The notes under the pieces are model-generated. The model did no database searches. It was not told the DNA's origin and saw only the letters and a program-made list of their open reading frames with translations. From Pararoseomonas sp. SCSIO 73927 (GTDB taxonomy: Bacteria > Pseudomonadota > Alphaproteobacteria > Acetobacterales > Acetobacteraceae), in contig NZ_CP146232.1 in NCBI RefSeq assembly GCF_037040815.1, forward strand, positions 5,240,001 through 5,304,000: DNA of 64,000 nt. The letters are read 5' to 3'. Both the position numbers and the translations under genes were made by a program. Positions 25,868 through 34,048 of the stretch are shown here, piece by piece. Within the stretch, counting starts at the first letter, position 1, and every line of letters starts with the position of its first letter.

Positions 25868-27126
25868 GCAGCGTCCCGCCCCATCAGCGCCAGCCCTTCG
25901 GCCACGGAGACGAACTCGCCGCCGCCGAAGATCCGCTCCTCCCCGAAGCGCCGGGCGAAGAGGGCGCGGACGGCGGGCACGAGGGAGGTGCCGCCGGTGA
26001 GGAAGACCCGGTCCACCCCCTCCGGGCGGATGCCGGCATCGGCGAGGGCGGCGTCCACGGCGGCTTCCATCCGGGCGAGGTCGGGGGCGATCCAGGATTC
26101 GAAGTCGGCGCGGGCGATCGGGGCCTCGATGGTGAAGTCCTCGTGCTGGAAGGTCAGCACGGTGCTCTCGGCGGAAGAAAGCGCGGCCTTGGCGGAGGAG
26201 ACGGCGCGGTAGAGGGCGTAGCCCGCCTCGTCCTCGATGAGCCGGATCAGCCGGTGCAGGCGCTCCGGGTGGTCGGCGGTGCGGGCGACGTCAGCGATGT
26301 CGCGCAGGGTCTTCGGGCCGCGCATCAGGGGCAGCTGGTGCCAGCGGGCGAAGCTGGCGTACCAGGCCGGGGGCACCGGCAGCGGCTTGCCCATCACCCG
26401 GTACTCGTCGCCCTTGCCGAGCCGCGGGGAGACGACGCGGTCGATGATCCGGGTGTCGAAGGCGTCCCCCGCGAGGCCGACGCCGGCGTGGCCGAGCGCC
26501 GTCACGGTCGCTGGCGGTCCGGGATCAAAGCGCATCACCGAGAAGTCGCTGGTGCCACCGCCGAAATCGCCCACCAGCACGGTGGAGGGACGGTCAATCC
26601 CGGCGGCGAATCGCTGGCCGGCGGCGGCGGGCTCCAGCGCCACCGCCACCTCGGGCAGGCCGGCGGCGGCAAAGGCGGCGCGCAGGCGGGTCTCGCCGAA
26701 GGCGTCGTCCGCGCCGCCGGAAGCGGGGTTGGCGCCGACGAAGCGGACGGGGCGGCCCACCACCACCCGCGCGCCCTGCAGCGCCTCGCCGAAGGGGGCC
26801 AGGAGTTCCCGCAGGAAGAGGGCGACGAGGGATTCCAGCGTGAAGCGGCGGCCGAAGATCCGGGTCTCGGTGAAGCTGCGCTGCGCCAGGTAGCTCTTCA
26901 TGGACATGACGAGGCGGGAGGCGAGCGGCTCCTCCAGATAGGCCTCGATCCCCGCGGGCCCGGCGGCGTGGCGCATGGCGCCGCCGCGCGGGTCCGACCA
27001 GAAGCAGAGGACGGAGCGGAAGACCTCCCCCGTGTCGCGGGCCAGGGTTTCCGCCGTGCCGTCCGGGCGGAGCGCGGTGATGACGCTGTTGGTGGTGCCG
27101 AAATCGATGCCGATGACGGGCTGCAT
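25864..27126 (-). CDS. yegD: Hsp70-family protein, YegD-like
   Basis: 420 aa: the Hsp70 ATPase domain without the substrate-binding domain (canonical DnaK is about 640 aa). Phosphate-1 motif VIGIDFGTTNSVI is at the N-terminus, phosphate-2 VGDFGGGTSDFSVM near residue 205, and the adenosine motif VFLTGGTSLVPAVRALF near the C-terminus. That plan matches E. coli YegD, a DnaK-like ATPase of unknown client. No GrpE or DnaJ gene is close, so a chaperone role is unproven. Confidence 0.9.
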   Translation of the reverse strand: MQPVIGIDFGTTNSVITALRPDGTAETLARDTGEVFRSVLCFWSDPRGGAMRHAAGPAGIEAYLEEPLASRLVMSMKSYLAQRSFTETRIFGRRFTLESLVALFLRELLAPFGEALQGARVVVGRPVRFVGANPASGGADDAFGETRLRAAFAAAGLPEVAVALEPAAAGQRFAAGIDRPSTVLVGDFGGGTSDFSVMRFDPGPPATVTALGHAGVGLAGDAFDTRIIDRVVSPRLGKGDEYRVMGKPLPVPPAWYASFARWHQLPLMRGPKTLRDIADVARTADHPERLHRLIRLIEDEAGYALYRAVSSAKAALSSAESTVLTFQHEDFTIEAPIARADFESWIAPDLARMEAAVDAALADAGIRPEGVDRVFLTGGTSLVPAVRALFARRFGEERIFGGGEFVSVAEGLALMGRDAA

Positions 27127-27228
27127 GCGCCGGGACCCCGCGAAAAGGGGGCGGGTTCAACCCTGCCCGGGACGCGCTGGCAAGCCCCCTGCCCGTGACG
27201 TGTTCAGGTCACTCCCCTGGCGGCAGCA

Positions 27229-28059
27229 TCAGGTCACGAGGGAGTAGATCATCCGGATCGCGGTAATGCCGAGGAAGACGGCGAAGGCGCGCTTCAGCGC
27301 CAGCGGCGGGATGGTGTGGGCGAGGTGCACGCCCCAGGGCGTCGCGAGCATGGAGGCGGGCACGATCAGCAGGCAGCCGACGAGGTTGACGTAGCCGAGG
27401 CTGAAGGGCGGCAGCAGCGGGTTGCCCCAGCCGGCGTAGATGAAGCCGATCGTCGCGGGGATGGAGATGACGATGCCGAAGGCGGAGGCCGTGGCCACCG
27501 CCGACCGGATCGGCGTGCCGAAGAGGTTCATCAGGGGCACCCCCACCGTGCCGCCGCCAATCCCCATCATGGCGGAGATCGCGCCGATGAAGGCGCCGAG
27601 GAGGTGGCGGAGGAAGCCGGTGGGGAAGCTCTCCCGCATCCGCGCGTCCACGCCCGTCAGCCCCATGTTCAGGGCCACCACCAGGGCCACCGCGGCGAAG
27701 ATGGCGGTGAGGGTGTAGCCGCGGACGAAGATGGCGATGACGGTGCCCAGCAGCACGCCGCCGATGAGGGAGGGGATCATCGAGCGCAGCAGCGGCACGT
27801 CCATCGCGCCCTTTGCGCGGTGCTTGCGGGCGGACTGGATGGAGGTGGGGATGATGGTGGCGAGCGAGGTGCCCACCGCCAGCTTCATCTGCACCGCCTC
27901 CGGGATGGAGAGGAAGGGGAAGACGTTGAACAGCACGGGGACGATGACGATGCCCCCGCCGACCCCGAGCAGCCCCGCCAGCGTGCCGGAGACGAGCCCC
28001 GTGATCGCCATGACGGCCGCGAGCGCGGCGATCCAGACGGGGTCCTGCATGTGTTCCAT
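27229..28059 (-). CDS. TSUP-family permease (TauE/SafE), copy 1
   Basis: 276 aa from ATG at 28059, with AGGAAACG upstream; the frame upstream of it is arginine/proline-rich shadow. Eight or so TM helices. The first repeat has the family glycine motif GTLAGLLGVGGGIVIVPVLF, the second has GAISAMMGIGGGTVGVPLMNLFG. TSUP proteins move sulfite, sulfoacetate, organosulfonates or other oxyanions across the inner membrane. It is divergent from a second, unrelated-looking TSUP gene 127 bp away. Confidence 0.92.
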   Translation of the reverse strand: MEHMQDPVWIAALAAVMAITGLVSGTLAGLLGVGGGIVIVPVLFNVFPFLSIPEAVQMKLAVGTSLATIIPTSIQSARKHRAKGAMDVPLLRSMIPSLIGGVLLGTVIAIFVRGYTLTAIFAAVALVVALNMGLTGVDARMRESFPTGFLRHLLGAFIGAISAMMGIGGGTVGVPLMNLFGTPIRSAVATASAFGIVISIPATIGFIYAGWGNPLLPPFSLGYVNLVGCLLIVPASMLATPWGVHLAHTIPPLALKRAFAVFLGITAIRMIYSLVT

Positions 28060-28186
28060 GGGCGTTTCCTGCGGCGCGGGTACGAGAGGGGCGGCGAGGG
28101 AGGGGCTGTAGGCCGGAACGCCGGGCCTGTCAGGCCCCGTTCGGGCCTCTCGGGGCGGGCGCTGGCGCGGGGCCGCCCCGCGGCGC

Positions 28187-28960
28187 ATGGTTCCGCCCGT
28201 GCCGCTCATCACCGATCCCCTGTTCTACGCCCTGGCGATCCCGGCCTTCCTGCTGAACGGGATCAGCAAAGGGGGCTTCGCCTCCGGGGCGGGGAACATC
28301 GCGGTCCCGATCATGGCGACCGTGATCCCGGCCCCGCAGGCCGTGGGGATCGCCCTGCCCGTGCTCTGCGTGATGGACGTGGCGGGGCTGCGCGCCTGGT
28401 GGGGGCGCTGGAGCGCGCGGGAGATGCGGGCGATCATGCCGGCCGGGCTGCTGGGCATCGCTCTCGGCAGCCTCGCCATCGGGCTCTTCACGGCACGGGG
28501 GATCAGCCTGTTCCTGGGCGTGCTGACGCTGGGGTTCCTGGCGCGGGGCCTCCTGCAGCGGCTGCGCGGGGTGCTGCCGCCCCCTGCCCCGCCCAGCACG
28601 CCGAAGGCCTGGTTCTTCGGCGCCGCGTCGGGCTTCACCAGCACCCTGGCGCACCAGGGCGGGCCGCCGCTGGCCATGTACCTCTATCCGCTGAAGCTGG
28701 ACCGGCAGGCTCTGGCGGCCACCACGACCGTGTTCTTCGGGGTGGTGAACTACGTGAAGCTGGTGCCCTTCATCGGGCTGGGGCTGATCGACTGGAGCAA
28801 CCTGCTGACGGGCCTCGTCCTGATCCCCTTCGCGCCGATCGGGGTGCATCTCGGCATCTGGATGCAGAAGCGGGTGAGCGACCGCGCTTTCTACAACGTG
28901 GTCTATGTTCTGCTGGCGGCCAGCGGCACGAAGCTGGTCTGGGACGGGCTGGGCGGCTGA
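28187..28960 (+). CDS. TSUP-family permease (TauE/SafE), copy 2
   Basis: 257 aa, about eight TM helices. The first repeat has FLLNGISKGGFASGAGNIAVPIM, the second FGAASGFTSTLAHQGGPPLAMYLYP, the form found in the short YfcA-like TSUP branch. It differs clearly from the copy on the other strand. It is followed after 25 bp by a racemase gene, so the pair is probably co-transcribed. The substrate is unknown; an acid made or used by the racemase is possible. Confidence 0.9.
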   Translation: MVPPVPLITDPLFYALAIPAFLLNGISKGGFASGAGNIAVPIMATVIPAPQAVGIALPVLCVMDVAGLRAWWGRWSAREMRAIMPAGLLGIALGSLAIGLFTARGISLFLGVLTLGFLARGLLQRLRGVLPPPAPPSTPKAWFFGAASGFTSTLAHQGGPPLAMYLYPLKLDRQALAATTTVFFGVVNYVKLVPFIGLGLIDWSNLLTGLVLIPFAPIGVHLGIWMQKRVSDRAFYNVVYVLLAASGTKLVWDGLGG

Positions 28961-28985
28961 GCCGGCCCGCGCGAGGGGGGATGGG

Positions 28986-29705
28986 ATGACGGATCGGGTT
29001 CTCGGGGTCCTCGGCGGCATGGGGCCGCTGGCGAGCGCGGAGTTCATGCGGCAGCTCACCCTGCTGACCCCGGCGGAGCGGGACCAGGACCATGTCCCCG
29101 CGATCCTCTGGTCCGATCCGCGCGTGCCGGACCGCACCGCCGCCCGCCAGGGAAGCGGGCCGGATCCCCTGCCCGCCCTGGTCCGCGGTATCCGGGGGCT
29201 GGAGGCGGCGGGGTGCGGGGCCATCGCCATCCCCTGCAACACCGCCCATGGCTGGATCGACGGCATGCGGGCCGCCACGCGCCTGCCGATCCTCCACATC
29301 GTGGAGGCGGCGGCGGAGGCCCTGCGGGGCCAGGGGATCGGACCCGGGCCGGTGGGGGTGATGGGAACGGCGGGCACGCTGGCGATGGGCCTCTACCAGG
29401 ACGGGCTGCGCGACGGCGGATGGGAGGTCTCGGTCCCGACCGGGGAGGAGATGGCGCGGCTGGTGACGCCGGGGATCGCGCTGGTGAAGGCGAACCGGGT
29501 GGCGGAATCCCACGGGCCGCTGGCGGAGGCGGCGCGGGCCCTGGCGGCGCGCGGGGCGCGGGCGGTGGTGCTGGGCTGCACGGAGATCCCGCTCGGCGTC
29601 GCCGCTGGCCCCGCCCTTCCCTTCCCCGTGGTGGACACGATCGAGGCGCTGGCGCGGGCGGCGATCCGCTGGGCGAAGCCGGAGGCGGCGCGGGCAGCGG
29701 CCTGA
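28986..29705 (+). CDS. Aspartate/glutamate racemase-family protein
   Basis: 239 aa from ATG at 28986, behind GAGGGGGG. The N-terminus VLGVLGGMGPLASAEFM is the family start. The first catalytic cysteine lies in IAIPCNTAHGWID, the second in VVLGCTEIPL, with the usual spacing of about 110 residues. Such PLP-independent racemases act on Asp, Glu or other acidic amino acids. Because a dedicated murI normally serves the cell wall, this copy may be catabolic. It sits downstream of a TSUP permease. Confidence 0.92.
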   Translation: MTDRVLGVLGGMGPLASAEFMRQLTLLTPAERDQDHVPAILWSDPRVPDRTAARQGSGPDPLPALVRGIRGLEAAGCGAIAIPCNTAHGWIDGMRAATRLPILHIVEAAAEALRGQGIGPGPVGVMGTAGTLAMGLYQDGLRDGGWEVSVPTGEEMARLVTPGIALVKANRVAESHGPLAEAARALAARGARAVVLGCTEIPLGVAAGPALPFPVVDTIEALARAAIRWAKPEAARAAA

Positions 29706-29711
29706 TACGCT

Positions 29712-29754
29712 CCGGTTCTTGCGTAGACTTGCAGACATATACTTGCAGAACCGG
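29712..29754 (+). promoter_or_regulatory. Inverted and direct repeats upstream of the peptide-type binding protein gene
   Basis: CCGGTTCT (29712-29719) and AGAACCGG (29747-29754) are perfect inverted arms. Between them ACTTGCAGA occurs twice, 14 bp apart. TATACT at 29738-29743 could be a -10. The arrangement suggests an operator around a promoter for the gene starting at 29772. Confidence 0.4.
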
Positions 29755-29771
29755 AAGCAGAGGACACCGCG

Positions 29772-31358
29772 ATGAGCATCACCCGACGCAAGCTCCTGGC
29801 CGCCGGGGCCGCGACCGGCGTGGCCGGGATGCCCTGGATCGGGCCGGCGCGCGCGCAGGCGGCGGCGCCGCTGCGCTTCATCCCTTCCACGCCGCTGCCC
29901 TCGCTCGATCCCATCGTGGCGACGAGCTACGTGATTCGGAACCACGGCTACCTCATCTACGACACGCTGTTCGCGACGGATGAGAACTTCGGGATCCGCC
30001 CGCAGATGGTGCAGCACTGGGAGGGCGCGCCGGACGGGCTGCGCTGGACCTTCCAGCTGCGCGACGGGCTGGTGTTCCACGACAACACGCCGGTGCGGGC
30101 GCAGGACTGCATCGCCTCCATCCGCCGCTGGTCGGCGCGCGACGCCTTCGGGCAGACCTTCGCCGGCTTCGTCGATGGCTACGACGCCGTGGATGCGCGC
30201 ACCTTCGCCGTGCGGCTGCGCCGCCCCTTCCCGCAGATCACGGCGGCGCTGGGCAAGCTCTCCTCCAACGTGCCGTTCATCATGCCGGAGCGGGTGGCGG
30301 CGACGGATCCCGCGCGCAACATCACGGAGGCGATCGGCTCCGGCCCCTGGCGGTTCCAGGCCGGGCAGTGGGTTCCCGGGCAGAACGCGGTCTACGAGCG
30401 CTTCGCGGCCTACAGGCCGCGCGAGGAGGCGCCGTCCTGGGCCGCGGGCGGGAAGGTAGCCAGGATCGACCGGATCGAGTGGCTGGCACTGACCGAGCCA
30501 TCGGCGGCCGTGGGCGCGCTGATCCAGGGCGAGGTGGACTGGTACGAGCAGCCGCCCGTGGACCTGCTGCCCGTGCTGAAGCGCGACCGGAACATCACCA
30601 TCCAGAACGTGCCGCTGGGTCTCGCGCTGCTGATGCGGTTCAACCACCTGCAGCCGCCCTTCAACAACGCCCGCGTGCGCCAGGCCGTGATGATGGCGAT
30701 GCGGCAGGAGGACTACATGCAGGCGGTGGTCGGCAGCCCCGACTACTACGCCGAGGCGAGGACCTTCTTCACCCCGGGCTCGCCCATGTCCACGGGCGCC
30801 GGCGGGGCGGAGGCCATCCGCGGCGACATCGGCCGCGGCCGGGCGATGCTGCGGGAGGCCGGGTACAGGGACGAGAAGGTCGTGCTGCTGGCGCCGGCGG
30901 ACCAGCCCATCGCCTACAACCAGTCGCTCGTGACGCAGGAGCTGCTGAAGAACCTCGGCATGAACGTGGAGCTCGTCTCGACGGACTGGGCGAGCTTCAT
31001 CGGGCGGCGGGCGAATCGCGGGGCGCCGGAGGCGGGCGGGTGGTCCGTGTTCCACACGCTGTGGTCCGGGGCGGACACGCTGAACCCGGCGCTGCACCCG
31101 CTGATCCGGGCCAACGGCGCCGCGGCCTGGTTCGGCTGGCCGGAGGACCGGGAGCTGGAGTCGCTGCGGGACGGGTGGATCGCCAGCGACGACCTCAACA
31201 CGCAGAGGACGCTCGCCGCCCGGATCGAGCGGCGCGCCTTCGAGGTGGTGCCCTACGCCCCGGCGGGGAAGGTGGAGCAGCCCATGGCGTACCGGAGGAA
31301 CCTGACGGGGATGGTGCTCTCCCCCGTGCAGTTCTTCTGGAACATGGAGAAGAGATAG
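29772..31358 (+). CDS. ABC-transporter substrate-binding protein, family 5 (peptide/opine type)
   Basis: 528 aa. Tat signal SITRRKLLAAGAATGVAG with cleavage after ARAQA. The SBP_bac_5 fold is evident from SLDPIVATSYVIRNHGYLIYDTLF, WEGAPDGLRWTFQLRDGLVFHD and RVRQAVMMAMRQEDYM. It binds peptides, amino-acid derivatives or glutathione-like ligands in the periplasm for a Dpp/Opp-type importer. No permease or ATPase genes adjoin it, so it is an orphan. A pair of repeats sits just upstream. Confidence 0.92.
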   Translation: MSITRRKLLAAGAATGVAGMPWIGPARAQAAAPLRFIPSTPLPSLDPIVATSYVIRNHGYLIYDTLFATDENFGIRPQMVQHWEGAPDGLRWTFQLRDGLVFHDNTPVRAQDCIASIRRWSARDAFGQTFAGFVDGYDAVDARTFAVRLRRPFPQITAALGKLSSNVPFIMPERVAATDPARNITEAIGSGPWRFQAGQWVPGQNAVYERFAAYRPREEAPSWAAGGKVARIDRIEWLALTEPSAAVGALIQGEVDWYEQPPVDLLPVLKRDRNITIQNVPLGLALLMRFNHLQPPFNNARVRQAVMMAMRQEDYMQAVVGSPDYYAEARTFFTPGSPMSTGAGGAEAIRGDIGRGRAMLREAGYRDEKVVLLAPADQPIAYNQSLVTQELLKNLGMNVELVSTDWASFIGRRANRGAPEAGGWSVFHTLWSGADTLNPALHPLIRANGAAAWFGWPEDRELESLRDGWIASDDLNTQRTLAARIERRAFEVVPYAPAGKVEQPMAYRRNLTGMVLSPVQFFWNMEKR

Positions 31359-31453
31359 CCGCGCGCCCCCCTGCCCGATCGCGACCGGCGCCGGCATCCT
31401 GCGCCGGACCTCATCCGTTGAGGCGGACCGCGGATTCGGCCGGAGGACGCAGC

Positions 31454-33163
31454 ATGGCGCAGGACGCGACGGAACCCGCATCGGCCATCCCGCCCCGCAT
31501 CGTCCTGGCCGCGCGGCTCGGCATCGGGGTGGCGCAGGGGTTGGCGCTCCACCTCCTCTCCCGGCTCGTGGCTGACGGCTTCCCGCACCCCTGGGTGGCG
31601 GCGAACCCGAAGGGTTTCGGCCTGCTGGTCCTGCTGGTCACGCTGCTGCCCCTGCCCGTGCTGCTGGGGCTGGGCCATGTCCGGGGGCGGGTGCTGGCGG
31701 CCTGGGCGGGCGTGGCGGCGGGGCTGATCCTGCTCCTCGGCACGCATGATCTGCGGCAGCACGGCGACCTGACGATGACGCCGGCGAGCAACCACCTGCT
31801 GCTCAGCCTGATCGCCATCCTCTTCATCGGGCAGGCGCTGGTGGCGGCGGCCGATGCCGGGCGCCGCCCGTGGCCGCGCTACGCCGACTGCTTCGAGGCG
31901 TCGTGGCGCGCCGGGCTGCAGCTCGCCCTCGCCGGGACCTTCGTGCTGGGCTTCTGGCTCATCTACTGGATCGGGTCGGCGCTGTTCGGGGCCATCGGCA
32001 TCGAGGCGCTGAACCGCCTGGGCGGCTCGTCCGGCTTCGTGCTGCCCGTCACCACCGTGCTCGGCGCCGGCGGCATCCACCTTGCCGATGCGGGGTGGCG
32101 GCTCACGCTCGGGCTGCGGAACCTCCTTCTCGGCCTGCTGGGCTGGCTGACGCCCGTCCTGGCGGGGCTGGCCGGCGCCTTCCTGGTCGCCCTGCCCTTC
32201 ACGGGGCTGGCAGGGCTCGGGCTGAGCGGCGACGCGCCGGGCTGGCTGATCGCCGCCGCCGGGGGGCTCGTCGCCCTTGTCAGCGCCGTGCACGGGGATG
32301 GCCGGGGAGCGCCGCCCGCCCTGTTACGCGAATCCGCCCGTCTCGCCTCCTTCGTCCTGCCCCTTCTCGTCGCGCTCGCCGCCTGGCTGCTGGCGCGGCA
32401 GGTCGCCGGGGAGGGGCTGACGGAGGGGCGGGTGGTGAACGCGGCGCTGCTGGCGCTGCTGGCCGTCCACGCCGTGGCCTACCCCATCGCCGCGGCCCGG
32501 CCGGGGATGCGGCTTCTGGAGCCGGCCAACATCGCCGGGGCGGTGCTGGCCCTGCCGGTCCTCGCCGCGCTGAACCTGCCGGTCGGCGATCCCGCGCGGC
32601 TGGAGGCGCGGAGCCAGCGCGACCGCCTGCTCCGCGGCGCGGCGGCGCCCGGCGAGTTCGACTTCCACCGCTTCCAGCGGCTGGGGCGCGACGGGAGGCG
32701 GGTGCTGGAGGAGCTGGCGCGCCATCCCGACCCGGAGATCGCCCGCCTCGCCGGGCGCGTCGCCCTTCCCGGCCGGGAGCCCGCGCGCGAGAGCGCCGGC
32801 GCCGGGACGTCGCTGCGCCTTCGCGCCGTGCCGGCCGGCACGGCCCTTCCCGCGGGGCTGGGCGAGGCCATGCGGGCGGCGCTGCCGGAATGCGTGGATG
32901 CCGAGTGCCTCGCCCGCGCCTTTCCGCCGCTCGGCGAGGGGACCTGGCTGGTCGGGCCGATCGACGGCCGCTTCTGGGTCATGCGGCCGGAAGGGGCGGC
33001 GTGGCGGCGGGCGGCGATCTACGACGCCCCCTACACCTGCCCGGGGAGGAACCTGGCCGGGCTGGAAGTGGAGGCCCGCATCGTGCCGCCGCCGGTTCCG
33101 GACCTCGACCTCGCCGGCACCCGGTTCCGTCCCGTCCTCCTCGGGGAGGAGGAGTGCCGCTGA
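31454..33163 (+). CDS. DUF4153-like integral membrane protein
   Basis: 569 aa from ATG at 31454, with CGGAGGACG upstream. The N-terminal two thirds (to about residue 385) has ten or more TM helices. The remaining 180 residues are a hydrophilic, probably periplasmic domain with conserved-looking cysteines in PECVDAECLARAFP and CPGRN. The plan matches DUF4153 proteins, which have no settled function. It is monocistronic, ending in a hairpin shared with the convergent sugE gene. Confidence 0.75.
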   Translation: MAQDATEPASAIPPRIVLAARLGIGVAQGLALHLLSRLVADGFPHPWVAANPKGFGLLVLLVTLLPLPVLLGLGHVRGRVLAAWAGVAAGLILLLGTHDLRQHGDLTMTPASNHLLLSLIAILFIGQALVAAADAGRRPWPRYADCFEASWRAGLQLALAGTFVLGFWLIYWIGSALFGAIGIEALNRLGGSSGFVLPVTTVLGAGGIHLADAGWRLTLGLRNLLLGLLGWLTPVLAGLAGAFLVALPFTGLAGLGLSGDAPGWLIAAAGGLVALVSAVHGDGRGAPPALLRESARLASFVLPLLVALAAWLLARQVAGEGLTEGRVVNAALLALLAVHAVAYPIAAARPGMRLLEPANIAGAVLALPVLAALNLPVGDPARLEARSQRDRLLRGAAAPGEFDFHRFQRLGRDGRRVLEELARHPDPEIARLAGRVALPGREPARESAGAGTSLRLRAVPAGTALPAGLGEAMRAALPECVDAECLARAFPPLGEGTWLVGPIDGRFWVMRPEGAAWRRAAIYDAPYTCPGRNLAGLEVEARIVPPPVPDLDLAGTRFRPVLLGEEECR

Positions 33164-33205
33164 GGCGGGCGGGACGGGCCAGGGTTCGGGGGCCGCTTCC
33201 CGCCC

Positions 33206-33222
33206 GGCTCCGCCCCGGAGCC
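33206..33222. terminator. Candidate bidirectional terminator
   Basis: GGCTCCG and CGGAGCC form a 7-bp stem around CCC, between the convergent DUF4153-like and sugE genes. No T-tract follows. Confidence 0.4.
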
Positions 33223-33233
33223 CTCGATGCGCC

Positions 33234-33554
33234 TCAGGAGGGCGTGGCCAGCTTCAGGCCGATCAGGCCGGCGAGGATGAGGGCGGCGCTGAGGATCCGC
33301 ATCGGCGTGGCCGCCTCGCCCAGCGCGACGATGCCGAGGATGAAGGCGCCGAGGGCGCCGATTCCCGTCCAGATGGCGTAGGCGGTGCCGAGCGGCAGGC
33401 TGCGCATCGCCAGCGCCAACAGGCCCACGCTCGCGGCCATGGCGGCGAGGGTGACCGCGCTCCAGACCGGGCGGGTGAAGCCTTGGGACGCTTTCATCCC
33501 GTAAGCCCAGAGGATCTCGAGAAGTCCGGCGAGGATGAGATAGAACCAAGCCAT
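33234..33554 (-). CDS. sugE: SMR-family guanidinium exporter (SugE/Gdx)
   Basis: 106 aa, four TM helices. The membrane-embedded Glu that binds substrate is in LAGLLEILWAYGMKASQGF. The KxSxGF pattern and LPLGTAYAIWTGIGALG are typical of the SugE/Gdx branch, which exports guanidinium in exchange for protons, rather than EmrE-type drug pumps. The start at 33554 has GGAAGGGG upstream. The leader folds as a guanidine-II riboswitch (33555-33624), which independently supports the substrate. Confidence 0.93.
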   Translation of the reverse strand: MAWFYLILAGLLEILWAYGMKASQGFTRPVWSAVTLAAMAASVGLLALAMRSLPLGTAYAIWTGIGALGAFILGIVALGEAATPMRILSAALILAGLIGLKLATPS

Positions 33555-33624
33555 GGCAGGGCCCCTTCCAGTGGGGCCGGGCCGTCCCGGCGTGGTTGAA
33601 TTACGCACCGGGGCCGTCCCCGAT
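33555..33624 (-). promoter_or_regulatory. Guanidine-II (mini-ykkC) riboswitch controlling sugE translation
   Basis: On the minus strand two hairpins each close on an ACGG tetraloop, the hallmark of the class. P1 is CGGGG-ACGG-CCCCG (33609-33622, extendable to 33607-33624) and P2 is GCCGGG-ACGG-CCCGGC (33576-33591), 15-17 nt apart. Between P2 and the ATG, GGCCCC (33573-33578) can pair with GGGGCC (33560-33565), burying the Shine-Dalgarno GGAAGGGG. That stem uses three bases of the P2 3' arm, so the two folds exclude each other: guanidine-stabilised P2 should free the ribosome-binding site and switch sugE on. Confidence 0.85.
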
Positions 33625-33658
33625 GGGCATCAGATGCGCCTAGGCGCGCCCGGCAGGG

Positions 33659-33898
33659 TCAGTCGCACTCGCAGCCCGCGGTGGGGCCGGGATCGACGCG
33701 GACGATGTGGTGGTCGATCCACTCCGCGACGAGGCGGCGCGCCTCGGCCACCGAGGCCTCGGGGTGGTGGATGCGGTACAGCGAGGTGCAGGCACCGAAG
33801 GCGCTGTAGTCGTTCGTCCCGACGTCGCGCAGCTCGCGGTAGGCCGTCACGACGGCCCGCTCGCAGTTGCGGGCGATGTAGCTGTAGTCGTGCCCCAT
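33659..33898 (-). CDS. Small cytoplasmic protein with C-terminal CxC, unknown function
   Basis: 79 aa from ATG at 33898, starting MGHDYSYIARNCERAVVTAY. It is mostly helical (SVAEARRLVAEWIDHHIV) and ends PTAGCECD with a CxC pair. A GTG at 33952 is possible but would lie at the predicted transcript start, so the ATG is preferred. No signal or TM segment. The gene has a very good promoter overlapped downstream by a Fur-box-like dyad, suggesting metal-dependent control. The family is unknown to me; metal or Fe-S binding through the cysteines is a guess. Confidence 0.7.
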   Translation of the reverse strand: MGHDYSYIARNCERAVVTAYRELRDVGTNDYSAFGACTSLYRIHHPEASVAEARRLVAEWIDHHIVRVDPGPTAGCECD

Positions 33899-33931
33899 CC
33901 GATCCGATCCCGTTCCCCGTGTTGCGATGTT

Positions 33932-33950
33932 GTTGAGAATAACTCGCAAC
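33932..33950. promoter_or_regulatory. Fur-box-like 19-bp operator
   Basis: GTTGAGAATAACTCGCAAC is a 9-1-9 dyad with seven of nine pairs complementary, the layout of a classical Fur box. It lies from just past the predicted transcript start of the 79-aa gene into its leader, where binding would block transcription. An adjacent AACACC/GGTGTT palindrome (33948-33963) overlaps the -10. Confidence 0.5.
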
Positions 33951-33960
33951 ACCTGCTGGT

Positions 33961-33989
33961 GTTATACCGACAGCTGAACAAGCGTTCAA
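33961..33989 (-). promoter_or_regulatory. Sigma-70-type promoter of the 79-aa small gene
   Basis: On the minus strand TTGAAC (33984-33989) and TATAAC (33961-33966) are exactly 17 bp apart, one of the best promoter matches in the window. The predicted start is near 33954. Confidence 0.65.
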
Positions 33990-34048
33990 GTGTGCAGTGG
34001 TAACCGGGCGGCGAGGCGGCGCCCGGTCCCGGCCGGGAAAGGGGCTGG

